Shown piece after piece: positions 28,997 through 39,586 of a stretch of DNA of 64,000 bases; within the stretch, counting starts at the first letter, position 1; every line of letters starts with the position of its first letter. The notes under the pieces were generated by a model. It worked only from the letters and a program-made list of their open reading frames with translations. It was not told the origin of the DNA and did not search any database. This DNA comes from Ambrosia x helenae. Its lineage: Eukaryota; Streptophyta; Magnoliopsida; Asterales; Asteraceae. The stretch spans positions 122,091,682 through 122,155,681 of the forward strand of contig CM061229.1 in the NCBI GenBank assembly GCA_030844895.1. The letters are read 5' to 3'. A program made the position numbers and the translations under genes.

Positions 28997-31900
28997 TGTA
29001 ACAACCGGCAAAAATAAGGTAATTCCGTACAAATTAATTAATATATGATTAACGTAATTAAATGCAGTTATGTGTGATTTAATTATCAAGGCCTTAGGAG
29101 ATAGCAATATCCAAATAATGCATAGGAATGCATACGTTTAATGGTAAAACATGATTGGATCATGTGCGAATAAACTATCCGGTATGGACGTTGGCAATTA
29201 CCCGGTAATAATTAAATAAACGAAAAGAATCCCGGACACTCAGGATATAAAATAAAGGGTATTTTCACAAAATATAATGAGTTTTGGAACTCCAAAACCA
29301 TAAGTGGAAACGTCTTGTACAAATCTCCCGGTAACGAATAAAATGCGCGTACCGCACCCGATACGCGTATAACTCATAATTTCACCCGGCAAAAGCCTAA
29401 ATAACCAATCAACGCTTAAATTAGACTATATTTAAGGGTTATTAAAGGTATTTTTAATGTCCGAATAACGCGTGATTAAATCCCAAAAAATACCCGAACG
29501 ACACCCGAACGACGAGGAATTAAACATAACAAGTATTGGGTAAATATTTGAAGTTGTGGACCCCACCCAAGCCACAAAGGTGGCCGGCCTAGATGGCCTC
29601 ATGGTGTCCATGCATGTGTTTAATAATAATAATCATCTACACTTTAGATATAAAGCATGCCATGCATAAGACAAAAGGTGTAAGATATCTCAAGGACAAA
29701 AGCATGCAACATCTTGTCCCCCCCTTGTGAAAATTTCAGCCCTTAGGCCCTATAATCCAAGACAAGACCAAAGCTAATGATACACTAAGTACACACATGC
29801 AAGTATAATATCTAGTGAAAGGTTATGATGGGTCACACACACTTAGCAAGATTTGCAAGCAATCCCTCACCCCTCATCAAAACCCACGGCCACATGCACC
29901 TTTCCACATCCATCCAAGATCACTTGTGTACTTCCTAAATCTCTTGAATCCTTAGTAATGATCACAAAATCCATGAAAGATTACATGTGATAAGATTATA
30001 TAACATGTGTTAGTCATTAGAAGAAACAAAGCAAAACTCTTCCTCTTTTCTCTCTTGTGGCCGTAGGGTGTTATACACACACACACACACACATTTCTTT
30101 CAAGTTTATACATCTCCAAATCACTCAAAACAATCCATCATCCAAACCCCTATTGTGTGTTTCAAGCTTGGAGCTTAACCATTAAGGAAGAACACACTAA
30201 ACCCCTCTCAAAATCCAAGGTTTTGTCTTCCCTAGCCTTGTGCTAGTAGTAAGCTTCTTAACCTTGTTTTTGATTATTATTATTCATGTATGTGTTCTTA
30301 GAAGCAAGTTGTACATGAAGGGTTTAAAATGTGGTTCGAAACATAATCTTTAATAAGTTTTACATGAGTAAAATAGATGATTAAGGATATGAAAATAAAT
30401 CATGGATTTGATGATGATAAAGTAGTGATCTTGAAAATGTATAAAATCTACACATACACTAAGTAGATGATGGTTTGATTTGGATTTATAGAATAAACTT
30501 AAATGTGTTAAAAAGTAACTTTAATCATCTTTATATGATCATCCAAGACATAATAAATGATGGAACATGTTAGAAGTTCATGAATAAAGAAGTTGAAAAA
30601 TTAAAGTTTACTTACTTAGAAGAATGATATTTTGATATAATGGGCAAATACATAAAACACACATACAAGTAGCCTTATATATGAAATATAAGACTAATAA
30701 AAGTGTTTTGATACAAAAATAACTTACCAATAAAAAGATGAATCTTCAAAGTCCACTATTTTGAGTGAAAAATGCTAACTTTGGAAGTTAGAATGGAAAA
30801 ATGCAACATTTGAAAGTTAAAGGACTAATATGGTAACTTTGAAAGTTAGAGGACTAAAATGGATATTTTAGAAACTATTAGTCCAAAAATGCAAGGATGG
30901 AAAGTTTGGTGTCAAAAGTATAAGTAATAATTTTCCAAGGTTGATTTGGTAAATACTAGTAGATATACTTGGGTATTTTTGTATAAAAGTATATTTTTGA
31001 AAGTTATAAAATATGGATGGTATTAACATAAGGATTTTTATAAAATAGAGATTTTATAAAAATATTAAACAAACTTGAGAAACTTATACAAAAATGAATA
31101 CTTTTATATAAATGGGAATATAAAAGTATTGGAAACATTTTTGTAGTTAAGTTAACAAGTTGGGTTAAAAATACATAAGTATTTTAAACCTTCCAAGTAA
31201 CATGTGCTAGGAGGAGGAAATATGAATAATATTTCTATAAAACACATGTTGGGTAAAACTTGGAAAAATTAACTATTCGAGCTAAGATATCGAACTAAGA
31301 CGCGTTAACGAACCGTACACGGACAAAACATGAGAAAAATGCCATTGCGGCAAGATGAGAAAATATATATTTTTTGGAAGTAAAATATATATATACATCA
31401 TGGGTGAAAACTAATAAACACTTTCCTAAGTGTTAAAGGAATTATTCGTGGGAGAAAAATATAACGTAAACAAGTAAGACGTTAAACAAACGTATATACT
31501 TAACAAGAAAAATTACACACTTATATATATGTACGCTCGTCTCGGTAAAATTCTAGTATATCTACTTAATGGGAAAGTAGATATGTGGGAAGGAAAACGA
31601 GACGAGTAGACAAAGATATATATATATATATGCGTATGCCGTGCCGACAAGATCCTAGTATATTTATTTGAATGGGAAAATAAATATACGGTATGGTGAG
31701 TTGAATCGGGTGTTAAGAATATACAATCGAACGACAAGATCTTAGCATACTTGTTTAAATGGGAAAACAAATGTGCGGCAATGTGAGTCGGGTCGAGTAT
31801 TGAAATATATATTATGTCGAGCGATGCGATCTTAAGTATAATTATTTAAATGGGAAAATAATTATATGTTAAGTGAAGTCGAGTCGATGATAATACGGTA

Positions 31901-32888
31901 CAAGTTAAGAAAATATTAACAAGAATAATATATAACTTGTAACACAAAGGGTAATCTAACGCCAACGAAACCTAGGATACGCGCTTAATTAAACGGGATT
32001 TGGAATAACTTGTGGTCGGGAGTTGGGTGTACAACTTGCCAAGGCACATGCACTATAGGAATAGTGACTTATACGTCTAGGACGTTTGTAGGTGCGAGAC
32101 CCTTTTTGCTATCTGCTTAGTACGCCGGACAGTGATTCAGGTGAGTTTCACGGCCCCATTTTAAACTATTTTTACGTTTTCGGGGGAAAGATATGTTAGG
32201 GAAAATGTTTGACGGATTTATTACTTGAGGTGTGACCGCCACTCGGGGTTGAGTCCTCGCCTCTATAATCATTTATTCAGGGAAATGAAACCGGAGGAAT
32301 ATTGGATAGTACTATTGGTGCCTGACAAGGCCCACCCCTAATCGATAGCGTCGATTATGCATTAGTGTATGCCTGGGGTGCATATATTCTGAACTTAAGT
32401 CGTAGGATACCGAGTAACGACTTGGAGCGGGGCATTATTATTATACGTCTTGGTTTGATTATAGTCTCAAGTAGAATTATAGGAATTTGCAACTCCTATA
32501 TATTGTCATAACATGGTATTTCCCAAGTATTCAAGTTTTGGAAACTAAAAACCTGTGAACTCACCAATATATTTATATTGACGAAATTTTAAACATATCT
32601 TTCAGGTAATTAGATGAAGGCAAACCGGGACAAGCTGGGTCATGGAATCCTCCGATGCGGCATTAAATATTTTGCGGGGTTTCACCTTTATTTCCCAAGG
32701 CTATGGGATATATTTGAGAAACCTCTATGTTGTCTTAAAAACAATTTACTTTTATGTAATATTTTGAACAAGATTTGACGCCTTAATAAATGACCCCTTT
32801 TCTTAAATTACTTGTGTTTAGCGTTAACCTTGACTTTATGCTCTTGAACCGTCGCGCCACGTGTTTCCGCCATTGTCGTGGTGTGACA
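28997..32888 (+). repeat. 5' LTR of element D
   Basis: It starts TGTAACAACCGG and ends GGTGTGACA (about 3.9 kb, long for a Gypsy LTR). By eye it differs from the 3' LTR at roughly seven substitutions plus several one-base indels. It contains an AC run at 30074-30093 and the hairpin array 31536-31870. No protein-coding frame was recognised. Confidence 0.93.
31536..31870 (+). repeat. Four tandem hairpins with one loop and covarying stems
   Basis: The stems are ATATCTACTT/AAGTAGATAT (31558-31584), TATATTTATTT/AAATAAATATA (31659-31688), CATACTTGTTT/AAACAAATGTG (31746-31775, one mismatch) and TATAATTATTT/AAATAATTATA (31837-31866). Each encloses the near-constant loop AATGGGA. Spacing between loops is 103, 87 and 91 bp. 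Units 1 and 2 also have an outer stem: CTCGTCTCG/CGAGACGAG (31536-31606), and GCCGTGCCG/CGGTATGGT with G-T pairs (31638-31697). The array is repeated in the 3' LTR at about 51514-51846. The pattern suggests a conserved RNA or single-strand DNA structure. Confidence 0.8.
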
Positions 32889-33175
32889 GAAAGTGGTATC
32901 AGAGCCAAGGTTATAGCGAACTAGAGTATTTTCTTTAAAAACTAGACTATAACCAGATTTGGTTCAAAAGATAAAGTTTTCAAAAAAATGTACATAGTTG
33001 CTAAATGAAATAAAGTAATTTTTCAAGAAGCATTGGGCATGAGGAGATTCCGACCAAGCTAGCCATGGGTATCGTTATGCATTAACGTAGTATTGAGGTT
33101 AGGAAGGATACTGATAATGTACGCCTTAACTATCTAATAATTCGTATATATACATGTACGGTTCTTTTGCCAGGA
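32889..33175 (+). other. Primer binding site and leader of element D
   Basis: TGGTATCAGAGC (32894-32905, initiator tRNA-Met complement) follows the LTR after five bases. The leader ends GTTCTTTTGCCAG just before the ATG of the next ORF, which looks like a 3' splice site (pyrimidine tract plus CAG), so the leader may be spliced. Confidence 0.75.
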
Positions 33176-34513
33176 ATGTCGGACGCTGGAAGCATAGCGC
33201 CCAGTTATGATAGTAGCTTACAGATCATTCCCGCACCTCCGCCTGAGCCAGTCGAGCTGGTTGTACTCGATGCGGAAGAAGACGACGTAGAGATGGACGT
33301 CGCAGGAGGGTCAGACGACGATTCGGACGAGACGGATCCTAGCGAGGATCCTGACTGGGCACCCGTAGGGGACGACGCGGCCACCGTGTTCGACGCACCG
33401 CAGGCCGACCTACCTATTGTACCTGCCGCACCCTTAGCCCCACGCCCCATCCGAGCCATCAGGGACTTCCCTGAAGGCTGTGCCGGTCCGTCACGACCTA
33501 TCCCAGCACGGTCGGAGACAGTAGAGTCTCCGTTCGATAGACAGGCTCACGTTGAGCATGAGCCAGCACCTGTACCGCACATCCACATTCCTCCAGGCAT
33601 GAGACTCATGCCGATCTCCCGTGGGAGGAACGGGTGGATTTCTGATGACTCGGACGACGAGTCAGTGGCCTCGGTCGAGCACATGCTAGTACCCGAGATC
33701 CCAGCCGTCCAGGAGGAGCCAGTGGCTCCAATGATGGAGGACGCACCTGCTGACCCCGTAGCCCCACCAGCACCACTTGAGCCCGCACCTCAGGAGGGGC
33801 CAGCCATAGCAGCACATGTTCTTGAGGGTAGCCCCGCCGGTAGCTCTGAGCTACGCAGGGCAGGTATGGCAGCTTTCGCCACTGCGAGCCCTCCTACCCC
33901 CACTGTAGTGGTATCCACCCCAGAGTGGGCCACTGTTTCAGAGCCTCTATTGGCCCCCTTGGCCGAGCTTGTACCGCCACCCACCGTAGCCATGACACTA
34001 CCGATCCCCACCCTGCCCAGCATGCCGCCTGCACCGTATCCTCTGGGTGCAGGGGACCCCTACATGATGCCACCTCACTTTACCCCCAGACCACAGGGTT
34101 TTGCCCCGTTGCTTCCTCACATACCGATACCAGCCCCCTTTGGCCCATTCCCGTCAGTTCACCCAGATATACCCGGACCATCCCAGCCACCTAGGATGAC
34201 ACCCCTATCCGGACCAGCATGGTCCACTGCTATCTCCCTAGAGCGAGACTTCCAGACCCTCGCCGACACGGTGCAGCGCACCGTGAACCAGGTAGAGCAG
34301 CAGACCCGTCTGATGTGGACGCGGATGATTGATGCACGAGATGCTTTGGCGCACTATGCGGAAGAGTTACTGAGCATGGACGCACAGTGTGGTATTACAG
34401 GTGATGCGCATTTTGCGCATCGACAGTTCTTATATGAGCGCATCATGGCGATTAGCATGACGATCAGTATGCATGCACCACAGTACCAGTTTCCGCCGCC
34501 ACCGCCACAGTAG
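33176..34513 (+). CDS. Extra ORF before gag: acidic, proline-rich protein of unknown function
   Basis: This is a 445-residue frame from ATG 33176 (MSDAGSIAPSYDSS); reading can extend three residues upstream but only from TTG. Residues about 30-65 are acidic (DAEEDDVEMDVAGG, DDDSDETDPSEDPDW). The middle is rich in Pro and Ala (VPAAPLAPRP, PPAPLEPAP, PTLPSMPPAPYPLG). A helical, coiled-coil-like stretch around 345-410 contains LERDFQTLADTVQRTVNQVE, and the tail is PPPPPQ. No catalytic or zinc motif and no signal peptide were seen. It is intact although gag-pol is broken. Standard Tekay elements start with gag, so this is an additional ORF. It might be a particle or regulatory protein; function unknown. 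Confidence 0.75.
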   Translation: MSDAGSIAPSYDSSLQIIPAPPPEPVELVVLDAEEDDVEMDVAGGSDDDSDETDPSEDPDWAPVGDDAATVFDAPQADLPIVPAAPLAPRPIRAIRDFPEGCAGPSRPIPARSETVESPFDRQAHVEHEPAPVPHIHIPPGMRLMPISRGRNGWISDDSDDESVASVEHMLVPEIPAVQEEPVAPMMEDAPADPVAPPAPLEPAPQEGPAIAAHVLEGSPAGSSELRRAGMAAFATASPPTPTVVVSTPEWATVSEPLLAPLAELVPPPTVAMTLPIPTLPSMPPAPYPLGAGDPYMMPPHFTPRPQGFAPLLPHIPIPAPFGPFPSVHPDIPGPSQPPRMTPLSGPAWSTAISLERDFQTLADTVQRTVNQVEQQTRLMWTRMIDARDALAHYAEELLSMDAQCGITGDAHFAHRQFLYERIMAISMTISMHAPQYQFPPPPPQ

Positions 34514-34967
34514 GGATGCATCAGGGACGCACGGAAGAATCACCTACTTATGTATATAGTAGCAGCAGTATGGTAGTATAGCACGGGTCATGACACTCGT
34601 CTGCATTTTGCCTAGCCGTACGGGTACGACGGCACATGATATGATGTTTTATTTATTTCAGAACGATGTATTGTATGAGGAATGTATTCCCTATTTTGTT
34701 ATTATGAACAAGCATTGTACTCGTACTATTGAAATTAATGAAAAATCTTATTATTATGATGGTGAAATATGTTGTTGTCTACGAGTATTATTGCTTACTC
34801 CATATATTGTGATGTTGTGTTGATTATTATTCATTCTGTATGATGTGTTGGTATGTTGTGTGATGACATGGTGTTGACTATTGTGTTCATATTCTGGTTT
34901 GTTATTTATGCTTTATATTGTATAAATGTTTGCCAAATTAACCTTTGATAATTATTATTGAAGAAAA
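34514..34967 (+). other. Spacer between the extra ORF and gag
   Basis: About 450 bp, AT-rich, with no recognised gene. It may carry signals for splicing or internal initiation of gag. Confidence 0.5.
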
Positions 34968-36510
34968 ATGGCACCAGCCACCAGAAGCAACAGCGGCGCA
35001 GACGGACTGCCCGCTACACCAGCTGAACTTGAAACCATGATCTCGGAGCGCATAGCCCGAGCAATCGCGGAGCACGAAGCCGCTCGCTCCGAACGATCAC
35101 GTGACTTAACGGGGAGCGACCGACGAGAAACATCCCCCAATGGTAAGAAGGTTTAAAAGTAATTGATAAAGCGATGAGAGAATATCCTAAAACTCCTATC
35201 CCATAATAACATACTACTTTATTAAAGCAGAAACGGCCTCGCGAGAGCGTGGCTGCACTTTCAAAGCCTTCTTAGACTGTAAGCCGATCAACTTCAACGG
35301 CACAGAAGGATCTGTTGGCCTGGTCAAGTGGTTCGAAAAGACCGAGGCAATCATCCGTATCAGTGGGTGTACCCCTCGTCAGTCGGTCATGTACTCCACC
35401 AACTTGTTCTTGGATCAAGCACTAACGTGGTGGAATGGACAAGTACAGTCATTGGGCGACGATACTGCTTACTCCCTGTCATGGACAGAACTGAAAGAAC
35501 TCATGATTGCCGAATACCGCCCGGCAAGCGAGGTGCAGAAACTGGAAACTGAATTCTGGAACCTTACTATGATCGGAGCAGACGTGACTGGCTACACGTC
35601 CCGATTTCATGATCTCGCCAGACTAGTGCCACGTTTGGTCACCCCTGAAAACAACAAGATAGAGCGTTATTTGTTCGGATTAGCACCGCAAATACGCAGC
35701 ATGGTCACTGCTTCCAAACCTACGACCATGCGCGCAGCTATTGATCTTGCGCTAAGCCTCACCGAAGATGCTATTCGCATGGGTACACTGATCCGACAAG
35801 TTTCGGGATTGAAAATTTCTGAGGCTAGCAGTGTAGAAGCCAAGAATCAGGGGACAAGCTCAGCAGTTGTGTCGAACGATCAGGGGAACAAGCCAAGATT
35901 TGGGAAAAGGAAACGGGATGAAGGAAAGAGGGACAGAGCATCGGGTAGCTCGAACAAGAAAGGGAAAGGATATGTTGCCACGGGACGTGGTAATGGCGGT
36001 AAACAGGGTAATCAGGGAAGGAATAATGGGTTAACTTGTGGAAAGTGCCACCGCACAGGGCACAAGACTGAAGACTGCCGGTCCGGAGCACCGAAAAACG
36101 GAGGAGCTAGACCATGCTTCGCATGCGGGTCACTGGACCATTGGAAAAAGGATTGCCCCAAGATCAACAACCAAGCCCGCGGGCGGGCATTTGTGATTGG
36201 AGCCGGTGATGCACGACAAGACCCCAACGTGGTCACTGGTACGTTTCCTCTTAATGGTCATTATGGCTCTGTATTATTTGATACCGGTGCTGACTTTAGC
36301 TTCGTATCCATTGAGTTTAAAAGACTACTTGGATTAAAAACTAGTAAACTAGATACACCTTACTCCATAGAACTGGCTAATGGTAAAACTATTGAAACGA
36401 GAGAAGTAGCGAAAGATTGTAAATTAGAACTCTGTGGGCACGAGTTTGGGATTGATCTTTTGCCGGTCGTATTGGGAAGTTTCGATATAGTTGTTGGCAT
36501 GGACTGGTTG
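34968..36510 (+). CDS. gag: Gag and N-terminal protease of element D, with a probable intron
   Basis: Exon 1 (34968-35142) starts MAPATRSNSGADGLP and ends SPN. Exon 2 from 35231 reads ETASRERGCTFKAFLDCKPI. The gag core is FLDQALTWWNGQVQSLGDD and LVTPENNKIERYLFGLAPQ. Two zinc knuckles, CGKCHRTGHKTEDC and CFACGSLDHWKKDC, bind element RNA. The aspartic protease begins with FDTGADFSFVS, so the active site is present. The frame is cut at MDWL (36510) by element E and resumes at 45243 with SAHRAVVICNDK once one GGTTG is removed. Without splicing, stops near 35154 separate the two exons. Exon 1 matches the residues encoded without an intron in element A. Confidence 0.85.
35143..35230 (+). other. Predicted 88-bp intron in gag of element D
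   Basis: The donor G|GTAAGAAG follows 35142 and the acceptor TTAAAGCAG|A ends at 35230. Removing it joins a single leftover base to two bases, giving a GAA codon with both frames intact. The interior is AT-rich with several stops, and the length is normal for a plant intron. Splicing is inferred from sequence alone. Confidence 0.65.
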
Positions 36511-37918
36511 TGTAACACCCCAACCGATGGCGGAAACATCGGGATGTCACGTATTGATGATTGTTCAGTAGCTCATGGTAAATAATAAGTTTCAATAATT
36601 GATTTAAATACGTTACATACAATTGTTCTACAATAATTTGTACATCAAAATAAAAAAAATGCTAAATACACATCTTCACGCATTAACTCTAATCTTCAAG
36701 CAAGCTATAACCTGAAACATGTTAAGTTTGAAAATATTTTGGGTCAACAAAAGTTGGTGAGAATTACATAGGTTTTTGATAATAAAATGAATAAAATGTT
36801 GTGCAATTCATGTGTCATGTCAATCTAGCCCATATGTGAGAACATACTAGAAATAAATCGAGTGCATAATCAACCCTGATGACTGTTATAATATGATACA
36901 TACCATACGCTCATGGTCCAAATGAATATGTTATGCGATAACAAACACCCACGTAACCTTTGTAGGAGGCACGTATCCGGGTGGGATTGTCAGTCCAATA
37001 GATCTATCAATGTATACCGTCGGCTTGTACGGAGTTAATGATTATGCTAGAATGGTGCTTACTCTAATCATGCTCAAGACATAATGCAACATAGATAACA
37101 CTTAGACACATTGATGATTGAATTGCAATGATAATGTTATAACATGTTTCACCCCAAAAATGGTGATAAATAAAAGGGGCTATGTAAAACTCACCTGAAA
37201 TTCACTGTGTAAGTATTTGCAAGTAGCAAAAAGTCTGAACTTGAATTAATTGAACTCTTGTATCCTATTACAAACAAACGATGCCTTAAATTCTAATGCA
37301 AATAAGCTTGTTTTTGTTTCTTAGTTGTAAAGATAGTTTATTAAACTATCTAGACTCGCATTGAACGAATGCGCGTCTTAAAGTGTATGACTTAACGAAC
37401 CAATTGTACTTGTTTAGTTGTTCGAATGCATGCGTGCGTAAATAGTTAGTGAAAATGCTTATCGTAATATGTTATATGAGCTCGCATCTAGAAATTATTG
37501 TTAAAACAACACTTTTTGTTAACGAAAACATTATTAGTGTAACTCGACTAGCGTTTTAGTTTATTTTCGATGACTGGTAATATTTATACTATTAGGTTTA
37601 TATATATACATATTAATAAATATATTTTTATGTACACATATCTCTATCATGACAAGTAGAGTTGGGATAGTGTCTATTTGTAAAACGTGACGTTATTTAT
37701 AGATTTGAATGCTCGATATGTTTCTTATGTTTTGTAAAAATTTGGGCAGAGTTTCCTCTGTTTTTGCATAAAACCAGACAACGCAAGTTGTCTATATTTT
37801 CCCAAAAATCAATCGTCCGAATTCTCAAAACACGATACAATTTAACTAGGTCTTTAAGCGCGGCAAAAGGTTCAATTTATTAAAGACTATAAAGAACGAG
37901 AAACTATTCATTTGTTAA

Positions 37919-37958
<40 letters not shown>

Positions 37959-39586
37959 TTTGACTCCTTGATAATTCTAGTAATAAAAATAACTTTTGTT
38001 ATGGTTCGGTTCGTTTACACTTTTAAATACATACATATATACATGTACGATGTAAACGAAAATAAGAATAGTAACTAAGGCACGGCGCGTTATACCTTCT
38101 GTGAATAAGCTTGTGAATCCTTGCGTACACGCCTCGTAACCCGCGCTGACCAGCTTTGACCAGAAATCGAAATTGACTGAGGTTGACCTGGTTTGACCAC
38201 AGTTGACCACCTTTGACTGCGTGTTGACCAGCTGACTATCCAGATCTGACCCGAACCAAGACCCGACAATAAAACGAAACTGATCGAAATCTGACTCGAA
38301 ACAAGATTCAAACCACATCCATAACCACAAGATAAACCCGAGCATATCTGACCCGAGACAGAATCTTTGATCAGAAATCGACCCGAACATCCAAGCTTTA
38401 CAAATCGGATCCAACCCAAGATCTGACCCGACACGAAACCATGAGCTCGAGACCACGACTGGAACCAGATCTGGCCATTCTTGACAGAGCCGCTTATCAA
38501 CCGAACCGAGCCTGACTAACAACTTGGCCACCTACCAATCTGCAACAACCACAACCACATCCTAAACCCGACGTCGTCATCATCACCACCACATTCTGCC
38601 CTCTCTTGGGCTTTCAGAACATCCCGCCGCCGCCACCATGGGTATGGTGGTCGGCCGGCTCATATTCAACCAGACAGAGAGATGCGAGTGGAAGGAGAGA
38701 GAGAGAGTAGAGAGAGACCTGCGAGAGAGAGAGAGACCTGCGAGAGCCATTCGTTCTGCTGCTACTGTTGTTATTTGGAAAAGGGAGGCACTCGGGTAGT
38801 GATTCTTGTGGGTGAAGGGTGGGGTGCAGAGAATAGAAGGGGGTGGTGTACGGTGGCGGCTTGGGTGGCGGTGGTTCTGTGGCTGCCGCTGCTTCTTTGA
38901 GGGAGAAAGGAGATGTAGGCGCTGAGAGAGAGAGAGAGCAGATAAAGGAGGAGGAGTGGCTTGGATGAAGGCTGTTGGCGGCGGCGGTTGATGTGGTGGT
39001 TCTGGTGGTTGCTCAGGTGGGGGGCGGCGGCGGTGCCGCATGTAGAGTGAGAGAGAAGAGAGGGAGTGGACATGAGGTTAAAGAAGAGTGTATGTGTGTG
39101 TCTTATACACGCAAGGAGATGAGGCAGGAAGAAAAAAAAGAGGTTTTGGGGGTCTAGGGTTTGTGTTTGTGATGAAGAAGAAGAGTTAGTGGGGTTTAAA
39201 TAGATAGGGTCTTGGGTAGGTTAAGTGGAAGGCATCACGTATACTAACTCGTACCGGCCCGGGTCTCGTTTATGAACTGGCCCCGTTTATCAAAACATAA
39301 TTATTTCATAAGTTATATAACTGCAGGGTGAATTAAAACTAGCATTTGGACTATATATATTTAAATTTTTAGTCGCGTTTAAAATTTACAAAGGTAAGTG
39401 TCGGTTTACAAGTGTGTTATTACTTACGACGCATTATTTGGCGAATTTAAATAATTAAATTTATTAATAAAATAAGAATAAGATATTATATTATTGTAAA
39501 CGAATTAACGAATCGTTTTTTAAAATAAATAAATAAATAAATAAATAAAATATTATTATATTATTCGAGAAACGCTGGGCGCTACA
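36511..39586 (-). repeat. 3' LTR of element E
   Basis: 3076 bp from TGTAACACCCC to GGGCGCTACA. It holds an AT run at 37921-37956 (36 bp here, about 55 bp in the other LTR), a TTGAC array at 38154-38229, and GA-rich runs near 38694-38752. Open frames on the minus strand (37977-38531 and 38583-39041) are duplicated in the other LTR but show repeat-driven composition and no domain, so they were not called as genes. Confidence 0.92.
38154..38229 (+). promoter_or_regulatory. TTGAC array (W-box-like) in the LTR of E
   Basis: Seven TTGACC or TTGACT cores lie in about 75 bp, followed by a run of TCTGACCCGA-type motifs. It is repeated at about 43795-43870 in the other LTR. Possible WRKY-responsive enhancer; inference. 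Confidence 0.45.

Noticed and set aside
37977..38531. 184-residue minus-strand frame in E's LTR, repeated at 43626-44180
   Set aside because: Its composition follows TTGACC/TCTGACCCGA repeats (many WFxSD-type residues), and both copies are simply the two LTRs. No family match.
38583..39041. Pro/Ser/His-rich minus-strand frames in E's LTR (also 44232-44720)
   Set aside because: They arise from GA-rich and GGTGGC-rich low-complexity sequence. The frame differs between LTR copies because of indels.
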